NCBI RefSeq assembly: GCF_932526225.1
Contig: NC_064048.1
Span: forward strand, 11,415,665-11,479,664
Length of the DNA stretch: 64,000 bases
DNA from: Nematostella vectensis
Lineage: Eukaryota > Cnidaria > Anthozoa > Actiniaria > Edwardsiidae
Direction: 5' to 3'
The notes beneath the pieces are model-generated. The model searched no databases, was not told where the DNA came from, and saw only the letters and a program-made list of their open reading frames with translations. The translations under genes were made by a program, and so were the position numbers. Positions 50,065 to 63,542 of the stretch are shown here, one piece after another (within the stretch, counting starts at the first letter, position 1; the number at the start of each line of letters is the position of its first letter).

Positions 50065-51597
50065 ATAGAGAAAAAAAAAGGCCATTGGCCTGGGATCGAA
50101 CCCGGCCTAAAGAACAAAACGGAAACCATACATACGGGTTACCCAATCGGTATGGCAGCACAAGGCTTTTACGGAAGGCTGTAAAGAACCCGAAGGCCCC
50201 AAGCACCGATATTTCCGGCGAATATGCTGTACAACACTCTTGCAAGGTATTCCAACCCGCGCATTAATGGGGAGGACAATAACCAGGATCCCAGGCCTGT
50301 AATACGGTTACGCCACGCACAGCTCGCTGAGATATAGGATGAAAAAAAATACAGGTCTATGTGGGCGTTTTGGGTCCCTTGGGGGCTCGCTATGTCGGCG
50401 TGGCATCGTAACGCACGCGGGCGCATTGTCTTTTATTGTATACAGAATGTCTCTGTCGTTTTTTGCTTTACTTTTAGTTTTGCTTTATTTTTATTATTAT
50501 TTTTTTTTAGTCTTTTTATTTGCAGTTCTATGTACAGTATTTGACCATAGCTATGATAACAATTTTTCAAAATTATTGTAACCAACTATTGTAACCAATT
50601 ATCGCAAACCAACTTGACTGCAAAACACTATTAGACATTTCTTTCATGTGACTGCGAAGTTGACATGTCAACATCTAGAGGGGCTTCACCCAACAAGGAA
50701 TCATGGGGGACCATGAAAGCACGGTGTCGCGGAAAATTTTCCTGCCCCATTTATCAGGACCATCTGTGCAGCCGATGCCCTTAGTTGGATGGGGTGCACA
50801 GGTGCTTTGGGTATGGCCCTGTAGATGGCACAGTGACCACAAGATGTATCTGAATGAAACTGTATACTTATTTAAAATTTTAAAAACATGTGAGCGTTAC
50901 TTACTTAGTTACAGTAGTTCTTTTGAATATTATTATTTACGTGTATAATTTAGATGAGTAATAAATACTTCTCATTTGTCTCGTAGAGCTCGTATCGTTC
51001 CTCCTAAATAACAAACAAAATAATGTGTGTTATTATCTTGGTGCAAAGGAATCTACAGTAGTTTTGTAATCAAATAATTGTTTTACTATTAACACGCTTG
51101 TTCTTTCAACCAGTTTGTTGGTCTCACAAATAGACTTTTAATAAACTTGTATCCCTCCCCTCTCCACTCATTAAAGGGGCAGCGTCATGGCACTGCGCAT
51201 GTCTGGAGTCAGTGTTTCTTGTAGGCTTTCGATTGTCTACACACAGTTGAACTTTAATAGTTGTCAATGCTTTGTTAAAATAATATTCGATATTTTACTG
51301 AATGTTTATTGACAGTTTGTGGGCATTTCCTTTGAATTTAAGTCTTCCACATGGACCAAAGGCTCTTAGGTCAACATTAGAATTTGACTGAAATTCATTG
51401 TGTCCTGGCCAAAGAGCTATTGCAAAGCTCTTCATCACACTGCACTTTTAAGCATATTCTATGTATGCTTCTTTGTACAGAATATACCCCTCCTAATAAA
51501 ACATTAAAGATCACATAACTTGTTTACTTCCTCGACTCTTTGCTTTTTATTTTTGTTCTCATACTAGGAAAATATCGAATACAAATAATCAGTAAAG
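49889..51597. repeat. Satellite unit 30 (1,709 bp)
   Basis: Poly(A) 29. GTGAGCGTTAC at 50895 is shared with unit 28. TTTCGATTG near 51230, ACAGAATATACC near 51478. Private changes: CGGGTTACCC, TTGTATACAG, GGACCATCTG, GGCCAAAGAG and CTCATACTAG. Confidence 0.95.
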
Positions 51598-53299
51598 CTA
51601 GCAAGCTCATTTTGCTAGCTGTATATAATGCATATCAAGCCTGTATCTTTAGTATCCTGGATCAGGTAGACGAACCTATGTCACACCACTTTTTTGATGA
51701 GTATTATAAAAAAATACTAAAAAACGTTATCTTGAACTGTGTAAAAAAAAAAAAAAAAAAAAAACAATAGAGAAAAAAAAAGGCCATTGGCCTGGGATCG
51801 AACCCGGCCTAAAGAACAAAACGGAAACCATACATACGGATTACCCAATCGGTATGGCAGCACAAGGCTTTTACGGAAGGCTGTAAAGAACCCGAAGGCC
51901 CCAAGCACCGATATTTCCGGCGAATATGCTGTACAACACTCTTGCAAGGTATTCCAACCCGCGAATTAATGGGGAGGACAATAACCAGGATCCCAGGCCT
52001 GTAATACGGTTACGCCACGCACAGCTCGCTGAGATATAGGATGAAAAAAAATACAGGTCTATGTGGGCGTTTTGGGTCCCTTGGGGGCTCGCTATGTCGG
52101 CGTGGCATCGTAACGCACGCGGGCGCATTGTCTTTTATTGTGTACAGAATGTCTCTGTCGTTTTTTGCTTTACTTTTAGTTTTGCTTTATTTTTATTATT
52201 ATTTTTTTTTAGTCTTTTTATTTGCAGTTCTATGTACAGTATTTGACCATAGCTATGATAACAATTTTTCAAAATTATTGTAACCAACTATTGTAACCAA
52301 TTATCGCAAACCAACTTGACTGCAAAACACTATTAGACATTTCTTTCATGTGACTGCGAAGTTGACATGTCAACATCTAGAGGGGCTTCACCCAACAAGG
52401 AATCATGGGGGACCATGAAAGCACGGTGTCGCGGAAAATTTTCCTGCCCCATTTATCAGGAACATCTGTGCAGCCGATGCCCTTAGTTGGATGGGGTGCA
52501 CAGGTGCTTTGGGTATGGCCCTGTAGATGGCACAGTGACCACAAGATGTATCTGAATGAAACTGTATACTTATTTAAAATTTTAAAAACATGTGAGTGTT
52601 ACTTACTTAGTTACAGTAGTTCTTTTGAATATTATTATTTACGTGTATAATTTAGATGAGTAATAAATACTTCTCATTTGTCTCGTAGAGCTCGTATCGT
52701 TCCTCCTAAATAACAAACAAAATAATGTGTGTTATTATCTTGGTGCAAAGGAATCTACAGTAGTTTTGTAATCAAATAATTGTTTTACTATTAACACGCT
52801 TGTTCTTTCAACCAGTTTGTTGGTCTCACAAATAGACTTTTAATAAACTTGTATCCCTCCCCTCTCCACTCATTAAAGGGGCAGCGTCATGGCACTGCGC
52901 ATGTCTGGAGTCAGTGTTTCTTGTAGGCTTTCAATTGTCTACACACAGTTGAACTTTAATAGTTGTCAATGCTTTGTTAAAATAATATTCGATATTTTAC
53001 TGAATGTTTATTGACAGTTTGTGGGCATTTCCTTTGAATTTAAGTCTTCCACATGGACCAAAGGCTCTTAGGTCAACATTAGAATTTGACTGAAATTCAT
53101 TGTGTCCTGGCCGGATGCCTATTGCAAAGCTCTTCATCACACTGCACTTTTAAGCATATTCTATGTATGCTTCTTTGTACAGAATATACCCCTCCTAATA
53201 AAACATTAAAGATCACATAACTTGTTTACTTCCTCAACTCTTTGCTTTTTATTTTTGTTCTCTTACTAGGAAAATATCGAATACAAATAATCAGTAAAG
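51598..53299. repeat. Satellite unit 31 (1,702 bp)
   Basis: Poly(A) only 22. ACAATA junction and GCGAATTAAT near 51964, as in unit 29. Private changes: CCGGATGCCT near 53115 and CCTCAACTC at 53236 (CpG to CA). Confidence 0.95.
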
Positions 53300-55004
53300 C
53301 TAGCAAGCTCATTTTGCTAGCTGTATATAATGCATATCAAGCCTGTATCTTTAGTATCCTGGATCAGGTAGACGAACCTATGTCACACCACTTTTTTGAT
53401 GAGTATTATAAAAAAATACTAAAAAACGTTATCTTGAACTGTGTAAAAAAAAAAAAAAAAAAAAAAAAACCATAGAGAAAAAAAAAGGCCATTGGCCTGG
53501 GATCGAACCCGGCCTAAAGAACAAAACGGAAACCATACATACGGATTACCCAATCGGTATGGCAGCACAAGGCTTTTACGGAAGGCTGTAAAGAACCCGA
53601 AGGCCCCAAGCACCGATATTTCCGGCGAATATGCTGTACAACACTCTTGCAAGGTATTCCAACCCGCGCATTAATGGGGAGGACAATAACCAGGATCCCA
53701 GGCCTGTAATACGGTTACGCCACGCACAGCTCGCTGAGATATAGGATGAAAAAAAATACAGGTCTATGTGGGCGTTTTGGGTCTCTTGGGGGCTCGCTAT
53801 GTCGGCGTGGCATCGTAACGCACGCGGGCGCATTGTCTTTTATTGTGTACAGAATGTCTCTGTCGTTTTTTGCTTTACTTTTAGTTTTGCTTTATTTTTA
53901 TTATTATTTTTTTTTAGTCTTTTTATTTGCAGTTCTATGTACAGTATTTGACCATAGCTATGATAACAATTTTTCAAAATTATTGTAACCAACTATTGTA
54001 ACCAATTATCGCAAACCAACTTGACTGCAAAACACTATTAGACATTTCTTTCATGTGACTGCGAAGTTGACATGTCAACATCTAGAGGGGCTTCACCCAA
54101 CAAGGAATCATGGGGGACCATGAAAGCACGGTGTCGCGGAAAATTTTCCTGCCCCATTTATCAGGAACATCTGTGCAGCCGATGCCCTTAGTTGGATGGG
54201 GTGCACAGGTGCTTTGGGTATGGCCCTGTAGATGGCACAGTGACCACAAGATGTATCTGAATGAAACTGTATACTTATTTAAAATTTTAAAAACATGTGA
54301 GTGTTACTTACTTAGTTACAGTAGTTCTTTTGAATATTATTATTTACGTGTATAATTTAGATGAGTAATAAATACTTCTCATTTGTCTCGTAGAGCTCGT
54401 ATCGTTCCTCCTAAATAACAAACAAAATAATGTGTGTTATTATCTTGGTGCAAAGGAATCTACAGTAGTTTTGTAATCAAATAATTGTTTTACTATTAAC
54501 ACGCTTGTTCTTTCAACCAGTTTGTTGGTCTCACAAATAGACTTTTGATAAACTTGTATCCCTCCCCTCTCCACTCATTAAAGGGGCAGCGTCATGGCAC
54601 TGCGCATGTCTGGAGTCAGTGTTTCTTGTAGGCTTTCAATTGTCTACACACAGTTGAACTTTAATAGTTGTCAATGCTTTGTTAAAATAATATTCGATAT
54701 TTTACTGAATGTTTATTGACAGTTTGTGGGCATTTCCTTTGAATTTAAGTCTTCCACATGGACCAAAGGCTCTTAGGTCAGCATTAGAATTTGACTGAAA
54801 TTCATTGTTTCCTGGCCGGAGAGCTATTGCAAAGCTCTTCATCACACTGCACTTTTAAGCATATTCTATGTATGCTTCTTTGTACAAAATGTACCCCTCC
54901 TAATAAAACATTAAAGATCACATAACTTGTTTACTTCCTCGACTCTTTGCTTTTTATTTTTGTTCTCTTACTATGAAAATATCGAATACAAATAATCAGT
55001 AAAG
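53300..55004. repeat. Satellite unit 32 (1,705 bp)
   Basis: Poly(A) 25. ATTGTTTCC near 54808. Private changes: GGTCTCTTGG near 53783, TTTTGATAAAC near 54547, GTCAGCATT near 54781, and ACTATGAAAA at 54974, which removes the splice-acceptor-like AG. Confidence 0.95.
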
Positions 55005-55144
55005 CTAGCAAGCTCATTTTGCTAGCTGTATATAATGCATATCAAGCCTGTATCTTTAGTATCCTGGATCAGGTAGACGAACCTATGTCACACCACTTTT
55101 TTGATGAGTATTATAAAAAAATACTAAAAAACGTTATCTTGAAC

Positions 55145-55176
<32 letters not shown>

Positions 55177-56710
55177 CATAGAGAAAAAAAAAGGCCATTG
55201 GCCTGGGATCGAACCCGGCCTAAAGAACAAAACGGAAACCATACATGCGGATTACCCAATCGGTATGGCAGCACAAGGCTTTTACGGAAGGCTGTAAAGA
55301 ACCCGAAGGCCCCAAGCACCGATATTTCCGGCGAATATGCTGTACAACACTCTTGCAAGGTATTCCAACCCGCGCATTAATGGGGAGGACAATAACCAGG
55401 ATCCCAGGCCTGTAATACGGTTACGCCACGCACAGCTCGCTGAGATATAGGATGAAAAAAAATACATGTCTATGTGGGCGTTTTGGGTCCCTTGGGGGCT
55501 CCCTATGTCGGCGTGGCATCGTAACGCACGCGGGCGCATTGTCTTTTATTGTGTACAGAATGTCTTTGTCGTTTTTTGCTTTACTTTTAGTTTTGCTTTA
55601 TTTTTATTATTATTTTTTTTTAGTCTTTTTATTTGCAGTTCTATGTACAGTATTTGACCATAGCTATGATAACAATTTTTCAAAATTATTGTAACCAACT
55701 ATTGTAACCAATTATCGCAAATCAACTTGACTGCAAAACACTATTAGACATTTCTTTCATGCGACTGCGAAGTTGACATGTCAACATCTAGAGGGGCTTC
55801 ACCCAACAAGGAATCATGGGGGACCATGAAAGCACGGTGTCGCGGAAAATTTTCCTGCCCCATTTATCAGGAACATCTGTGCAGCCGATGCCCTTAGTTG
55901 GATGGGGTGCACAGGTGCTTTGGGTATGGCCCTGTAGATGGCACAGTGACCACAAGATGTATCTGAATGAAACTGTATACTTATTTAAAATTTTAAAAAC
56001 ATGTGAGTGTTACTTACTTAGTTACAGTAGTTCTTTTGAATATTATTATTTACGTGTATAATTTAGATGAGTAATAAATACTTCTCATTTGTCTCGTAGA
56101 GCTCGTATCGTTCCTCCTAAATAACAAACAAAATAATGTGTGTTATTATCTTGGTGCAAAGGAATCTACAGTAGTTTTGTAATCAAATAATTGTTTTACT
56201 ATTAACACGCTTGTTCTTTCAACCAGTTTGTTGGTCTCACAAATAGACTTTTAATAAACTTGTATCCCTCCCCTCTCCACTCATTAAAGGGGCAGCGTCA
56301 TGGCACTGCGCATGTCTGGAGTCAGTGTTTCTTGTAGGCTTTCAATTGTCTACACACAGTTGAACTTTAATAGTTGTCAATGCTTTGTTAAAATAATATT
56401 CGATATTTTACTGAATGTTTATTGACAGTTTGTGGGCATTTCCTTTGAATTTAAGTCTTCCACATGGACCAAAGGCTCTTAGGTCAACATTAGAATTTGA
56501 CTGAAATTCATTGTGTCCTGGCCGGAGAGCTATTGCAAAGCTCTTCATCACACTGCACTTTTAAGCATATTCTATGTATGCTTCTTTGTACAAAATGTAC
56601 CCATCCTAATAAAACATTAAAGATCACATAACTTGTTTACTTCCTCGACTCTTTGCTTTTTATTTTTGTTCTCTTACTAGGAAAATATCGAATACAAATA
56701 ATCAGTAAAG
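55005..56710. repeat. Satellite unit 33 (1,706 bp), above-average divergence
   Basis: Poly(A) 27, ACATA junction. Seven substitutions: 55247, 55467, 55502, 55566, 55732 (shared with unit 4), 55762 and 56603. Confidence 0.95.
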
Positions 56711-56851
56711 CTAGCAAGCTCATTTTGCTAGCTGTATATAATGCATATCAAGCCTGTATCTTTAGTATCCTGGATCAGGTAGACGAACCTATGTCACACC
56801 ACTTTTTTGATGAGTATTATAAAAAAAATACTAAAAAACGTTATCTTGAAC

Positions 56852-56884
<33 letters not shown>

Positions 56885-58417
56885 CATAGAGAAAAAAAAA
56901 GGCCATTGGCCTGGGATCGAACCCGGCCTAAAGAACAAAACGGAAACCATACATACGGATTACCCAATCGGTATGGCAGCACAAGGCTTTTACGGAAGGC
57001 TGTAAAGAACCCGAAGGCCCCAAGCACCGATATTTCCGGCGAATATGCTGTACAACACTCTTGCAAGGTATTCCAACCCGCGCATTAATGGGGAGGACAA
57101 TAACCAGGATCCCAGGCCTGTAATACGGTTACGCCACGCACAGCTCGCTGAGATATAGGATGAAAAAAAATACAGGTCTATGTGGGCGTTTTGGGTCCCT
57201 TGGGGGCTCGCTATGTCGGCGTGGCATCGTAACGCACGCGGGCGCATTGTCTTTTATTGTGTACAGAATGTCTCTGTCGTTTTTTGCTTTACTTTTAGTT
57301 TTGCTTTATTTTTATTATTATTTTTTTTAGTCTTTTTATTTGCAGTTCTATGTACAGTATTTGACCATAGCTATGATAACAATTTTTCAAAATTATTGTA
57401 ACCAACTATTGTAACCAATTATCGCAAACCAACTTGACTGCAAAACACTATTAGACATTTCTTTCATGTGACTGCGAAGTTGACATGTCAACATCTAGAG
57501 GGGCTTCACCCAACAAGGAATCATGGGGGACCATGAAAGCACGGTGTCGCGGAAAATTTTCCTGCCCCATTTATCAGGAACATCTGTGCAGCCGATGCCC
57601 TTAGTTGGATGGGGTGCACAGGTGCTTTGGGTATGGCCCTGTAGATGGCACAGTGACCACAAGATGTATCTGAATGAAACTGTATACTTATTTAAAATTT
57701 TAAAAACATGTGAGTGTTACTTACTTAGTTACAGTAGTTCTTTTGAATATTATTATTTACGTGTATAATTTAGATGAGTAATAAATACTTCTCATTTGTC
57801 TCGTAGAGCTCGTATCGTTCCTCCTAAATAACAAACAAAATAATGTGTGTTATTATCTTGGTGCAAAGGAATCTACAGTAGTTTTGTAATCAAATAATTG
57901 TTTTACTATTAACACGCTTGTTCTTTCAACCAGTTTGTTGGTCTCACAAATAGACTTTTAATAAACTTGTATCCCTCCCCTCTCCACTCATTAAAGGGGC
58001 AGCGTCATGGCACTGCGCATGTCTGGAGTCAGTGTTTCTTGTAGGCTTTCAATTGTCTACACACAGTTGAACTTTAATAGTTGTCAATGCTTTGTTAAAA
58101 TAATATTCGATATTTTACTGAATGTTTATTGACAGTTTGTGGGCATTTCCTTTGAATTTAAGTATTCCACATGGACAAAAGGCTCTTAGGTCAACATTAG
58201 AATTTGACTGAAATTCATTGTTTCCTGGCCGGAGAGCTATTGCAAAGCTCTTCATCACACTGCACTTTTAAGCATATTCTATGTATGCTTCTTTGTACAA
58301 AATGTACCCCTCCTAATAAAACATTAAAGATCACATAACTTGTTTACTTCCTCGACTCTTTGCTTTTTATTTTTGTTCTCTTACTAGGAAAATATCGAAT
58401 ACAAATAATCAGTAAAG
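56711..58417. repeat. Satellite unit 34 (1,707 bp)
   Basis: Poly(A) 28, ACATA junction, extra A in the AT dyad, T8 tract, ATTGTTTCC. AAGTATTCC and GGACAAAAGG (58160-58182) are private. Confidence 0.95.
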
Positions 58418-58557
58418 CTAGCAAGCTCATTTTGCTAGCTGTATATAATGCATATCAAGCCTGTATCTTTAGTATCCTGGATCAGGTAGACGAACCTATG
58501 TCACACCACTTTTTTGATGAGTATTATAAAAAAATACTAAAAAATGTTATCTTGAAC

Positions 58558-58593
<36 letters not shown>

Positions 58594-60126
58594 ATAGAGA
58601 AAAAAAAAGGCCATTGGCCTGGGATCGAACCCGGCCTAAAGAACAAAACGGAAACCATACATACGGATTACCCAATCGGTATGGCAGCACAAGGCTTTTA
58701 CGGAAGGCTGTAAAGAACCCGAAGGCCCCAAGCACCGATATTTCCGGCGAATATGCTGTACAACACTCTTGCAAGGTATTCCAACCCGCGCATTAATGGG
58801 GAGGACAATAACCAGGATCCCAGGCCTGTAATACGGTTACGCCACGCACAGCTCGCTGAGATATAGGATGAAAAAAAATACAGGTCTATGTGGGCGTTTT
58901 GGGTCCCTTGGGGGCTCGCTATGTCGGCGTGGCATCGTAACGCACGCGGGCGCATTGTCTTTTATTGTGTACAGAATGTCTCTGTCGTTTTTTGCTTTAC
59001 TTTTAGTTTTGCTTTATTTTTATTATTATTTTTTTTTAGTCTTTTTATTTGCAGTTCTATGTACAGTATTTGACCATAGCTATGATAACAATTTTTCAAA
59101 ATTATTGTAACCAACTATTGTAACCAATTATCGCAAACCAACTTGACTGCAAAACACTATTAGACATTTCTTTCATGTGACTGCGAAGTTGACATGTCAA
59201 CATCTAGAGGGGCTTCACCCAACAAGGAATCATGGGGGACCATGAAAGCACGGTGTCGCGGAAAATTTTCCTGCCCCATTTATCAGGAACATCTGTGCAG
59301 CCGATGCCCTTAGTTGGATGGGGTGCACAGGTGCTTTGGGTATGGCCCTGTAGATGGCACAGTGACCACAAGATGTATCTGAATGAAACTGTATACTTAT
59401 TTAAAATTTTAAAAACATGTGAGTGTTACTTACTTAGTTACAGTAGTTCTTTTGAATATTATTATTTACGTGTATAATTTAGATGAGTAATAAATACTTC
59501 TCATTTGTCTCGTAGAGCTCGAATCGTTCCTCCTAAATAACAAACAAAATAATGTGTGTTATTATCTTGGTGCAAAGGAATCTACAGTAGTTTTGTAATC
59601 AAATAATTGTTTTACTATTAACACGCTTGTTCTTTCAACCAGTTTGTTGGTCTCACAAATAGACTTTTAATAAACTTGTATCCCTCCCCTCTCCACTCAT
59701 TAAAGGGGCAGCGTCATGGCACTGCGCATGTCTGGAGTCAGTGTTTCTTGTAGGCTTTCAATTGTCTACACACAGTTGAACTTTAATAGTTGTCAATGCT
59801 TTGTTAAAATAATATTCGATATTTTACTGAATGTTTATTGACAGTTTGTGGGCATTTCCTTTGAATTTAAGTCTTCCACATGGACCAAAGGCTCTTAGGT
59901 CAACATTAGAATTTGACTGAAATTCATTGTTTCCTGGCCGGAGAGCTATTGCAAAGCTCTTCATCACACTGCACTTTTAAGCATATTCTATGTATGCTTC
60001 TTTGTACAAAATGTACCCCTCCTAATAAAACATTAAAGATCACATAACTTGTTTACTTCCTCGACTCTTTGCTTTTTATTTTTGTTCTCTTACTAGGAAA
60101 ATATCGAATACAAATAATCAGTAAAG
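58418..60126. repeat. Satellite unit 35 (1,709 bp)
   Basis: Poly(A) 30, ACATA junction, ATTGTTTCC. AAAAATGTTATC at 58545 (CpG to TG) and CTCGAATCG near 59522 are private. Confidence 0.95.
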
Positions 60127-60267
60127 CTAGCAAGCTCATTTTGCTAGCTGTATATAATGCATATTAAGCCTGTATCTTTAGTATCCTGGATCAGGTAGAC
60201 GAACCTATGTCACACCACTTTTTTGATGAGTATTATAAAAAAAATACTAAAAAACGTTATCTTGAAC

Positions 60268-60298
<31 letters not shown>

Positions 60299-61835
60299 CC
60301 ATAGAGAAAAAAAAAGGCCATTGGCCTGGGGATCGAACCCGGCCTAAAGAACAAAACGGAAACCATACATACGGATTACCCAATCGGTATGGCAGCACAA
60401 GGCTTTTACGGAAGGCTGTAAAGAACCCGAAGGCCCCAAGCACCGATATTTCCGGCGAATATGCTGTACAACACTCTTGCAAGGTATTCCAACCCGCGCA
60501 TTAATGGGGAGGACAATAACCAGGATCCCAGGCCTGTAATACGGTTACGCCACGCACAGCTCGCTGAGATATAGGATGAAAAAAAATACAGGTCTATGTG
60601 GGCGTTTTGGGTCCCTTGGGGGCTCGCTATGTCGGCGTGGCATCGTAACGCACGCGGGCGCATTGTCTTTTATTGTGTACAGAATGTCTCTGTCGTTTTT
60701 TGCTTTACTTTTAGTTTTGCTTTATTTTTATTATTATTTTTTTTTTAGTCTTTTTATTTGCAGTTCTATGTACAGTATTTGACCATAGCTATGATAACAA
60801 TTTTTCAAAATTATTGTAACCAACTATTGTAACCAATTATCGCAAACCAACTTGACTGCAAAACACTATTAGACATTTCTTTCATGTGACTGCGAAGTTG
60901 ACATGTCAACATCTAGAGGGGCTTCACCCAACAAGGAATCATGGGGGACCATGAAAGCACGGTGTCGCGGAAAATTTTCCTGCCCCATTTATCAGGAACA
61001 TCTGTGCAGCCGATGCCCTTAGTTGGATGGGGTGCACAGGTGCTTTGGGTATGGCCCTGTAGATGGCACAGTGACCACAAGATGTATCTGAATGAAACTG
61101 TATACTTATTTAAAATTTTAAAAACATGTGAGTGTTACTTACTTAGTTACAGTAGTTCTTTTGAATATTATTATTTACGTGTATAATTAAGATGAGTAAT
61201 AAATACTTCTCATTTGTCTCGTAGAGCTCGTATCGTTCCTCCTAAATAACAAACAAAATAATGTGTGTTATTATCTTGGTGCAAAGGAATCTACAGTAGA
61301 TTTGTAATCAAATAATTGTTTTACTATTAACACGCTTGTTCTTTCAACCAGTTTGTTGGTCTCACAAATAGACTTTTAATAAACTTGTATCCCTCCCCTC
61401 TCCACTCATTAAAGGGGCAGCGTCATGGCACTGCGCATGTCTGGAGTCAGTGTTTCTTGTAGGCTTTCAATTGTCTACACACAGTTGAACTTTAATAGTT
61501 GTCAATGCTTTGTTAAAATAATATTCGATATTTTACTGAATGTTTATTGACAGTTTGTGGGCATTTCCTTTGAATTTAAGTCTTCCACATGGACCAAAGG
61601 CTCTTAGGTCAACATTAGAATTTGACTGAAATTCATTGTTTCCTTGCCGGAGAGCTATTGCAAAGCTCTTCATCACAATGCACTTTTAAGCATATTCTAT
61701 GTATGCTTCTTTGTACAGAATGTACCCCTCCTAATAAAACATTAAAGATCACATAACTTGTTTACTTCCTCGACTCTTTGCTTTTTATTTTTGTTCTCTT
61801 ACTAGGAAAATATCAAATACAAATAATCAGTAAAG
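60127..61835. repeat. Satellite unit 36 (1,709 bp), above-average divergence
   Basis: Poly(A) 26, extra A in the AT dyad, T10 tract. It has an extra G before the B box (near 60328-60331) and changes at 60165, 61189, 61300, 61645, 61678, 61718 and 61815. CTTGCCGG is shared with unit 1 and TATCAAATAC with the end of unit 11. Confidence 0.95.
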
Positions 61836-61975
61836 CTAGCAAGCTCATTTTGCTAGCTGTATATAATGCATATCAAGCCTGTATCTTTAGTATCCTGGAT
61901 CAGGTAGACGAACCTATGTCACACCACTTTTTTGATGAGTATTATAAAAAAATACTAAAAAACGTTATCTTGAAC

Positions 61976-62010
<35 letters not shown>

Positions 62011-63542
62011 ATAGAGAAAAAAAAAGGCCATTGGCCTGGGATCGAACCCGGCCTAAAAAACCAAACGGAAACCATACATACGGATTACCCAATCGGTATG
62101 GCAGCACAAGGCTTTTACGGAAGGCTGTAAAGAACCCGAAGGCCCCAAGCACCGATATTTCCGGCGAATATGCTGTACAACACTCTTGCAAGGTATTTTA
62201 ACCCGCGCATTAATGGGGAGGACAATAACCAGGATCCCAGGCCTGTAATACGGTTACGCCACGCACAGCTCGCTGAGATATAGGATGAAAAAAATACAGG
62301 TCTATGTGGGCGTTTTGGGTCCCTTGGGGGCTCGCTATGTCGGCGTGGCATCGTAACGCACGCGGGCGCATTGTCTTTTATTGTGTACAGAATGTCTCCG
62401 TCGTTTTTTGCTTTACTTTTAGTTTTGCTTTATTTTTATTATTATTTTTTTTTAGTCTTTTTATTTGCAGTTCTATGTACAGTATTTGACCATAGCTATG
62501 ATAACAATTTTTCAAAATTATTGTAACCAACTATTGTAACCAATTATCGCAAACCAACTTGACTGCAAAACACTATTAGACATTTCTTTCATGTGACTGC
62601 GAAGTTGACATGTCAACATCTAGAGGGGCTTCACCCAACAAGGAATCATGGGGGACCATGAAAGCACGGTGTCGCGGAAAATTTTCCTGCCCCATTTATC
62701 AGGAACATCTGTGCAGCCGATGCCCTTAGTTGGATGGGGTGCACAGGTGCTTTGGGTATGGCCCTGTAGATGGCACAGTGACCACAAGATGTATCTGAAT
62801 GAAACTGTATACTTATTTAAAATTTTAAAAACATGTGAGTGTTACTTACTTAGTTACAGTAGTTCTTTTGAATATTATTATTTACGTGTATAATTTAGAT
62901 GAGTAATAAATACTTCTCATTTGTCTCGTAGAGCTCGTATCGTTCCTCCTAAATAACAAACAAAATAATGTGTGTTATTATCTTGGTGCAAAGGAATCTA
63001 CAGTAGTTTTGTAATCAAATAATTGTTTTACTATTAACACGCTTGTTCTTTCAACCAGTTTGTTGGTCTCACAAATAGACTTTTAATAAACTTGTATCCC
63101 TCCCCTCTCCACTCATTAAAGGGGCAGCGTCATGGCACTGCGCATGTCTGGAGTCAGTGTTTCTTGTAGGCTTTCAATTGTCTACACACAGTTGAACTTT
63201 AATAGTTGTCAATGCTTTGTTAAAATAATATTCGATATTTTACTGAATGTTTATTGACAGTTTGTGGGCATTTCCTTTGAATTTAAGTCTTCCACATGGA
63301 CCAAAGGCTCTTAGGTCAACATTAGAATTTGACTGAAATTCATTGTGTCCTGGCCGGAGAGCTATTGCAAAGCTCTTCATCACACTGCACTTTTAAGCAT
63401 ATTCTATGTATGCTTCTTTGTACAAAATGTACCCCTCCTAATAAAACATTAAAGATCACATAACTTGTTTACTTCCTCGACTCTTTGCTTTTTATTTTTG
63501 TTCTCTTACTAGGAAAATATCGAATACAAATAATCAGTAAAG
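61836..63542. repeat. Satellite unit 37 (1,707 bp)
   Basis: Poly(A) 28. GATG-A7 run, shared only with unit 12. Private changes: CCTAAAAAACCAAACGG near 62055, GGTATTTTAACC near 62197 and TCTCCGTCG near 62399. The last part is majority type (ATTGTGTCC). Confidence 0.95.
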
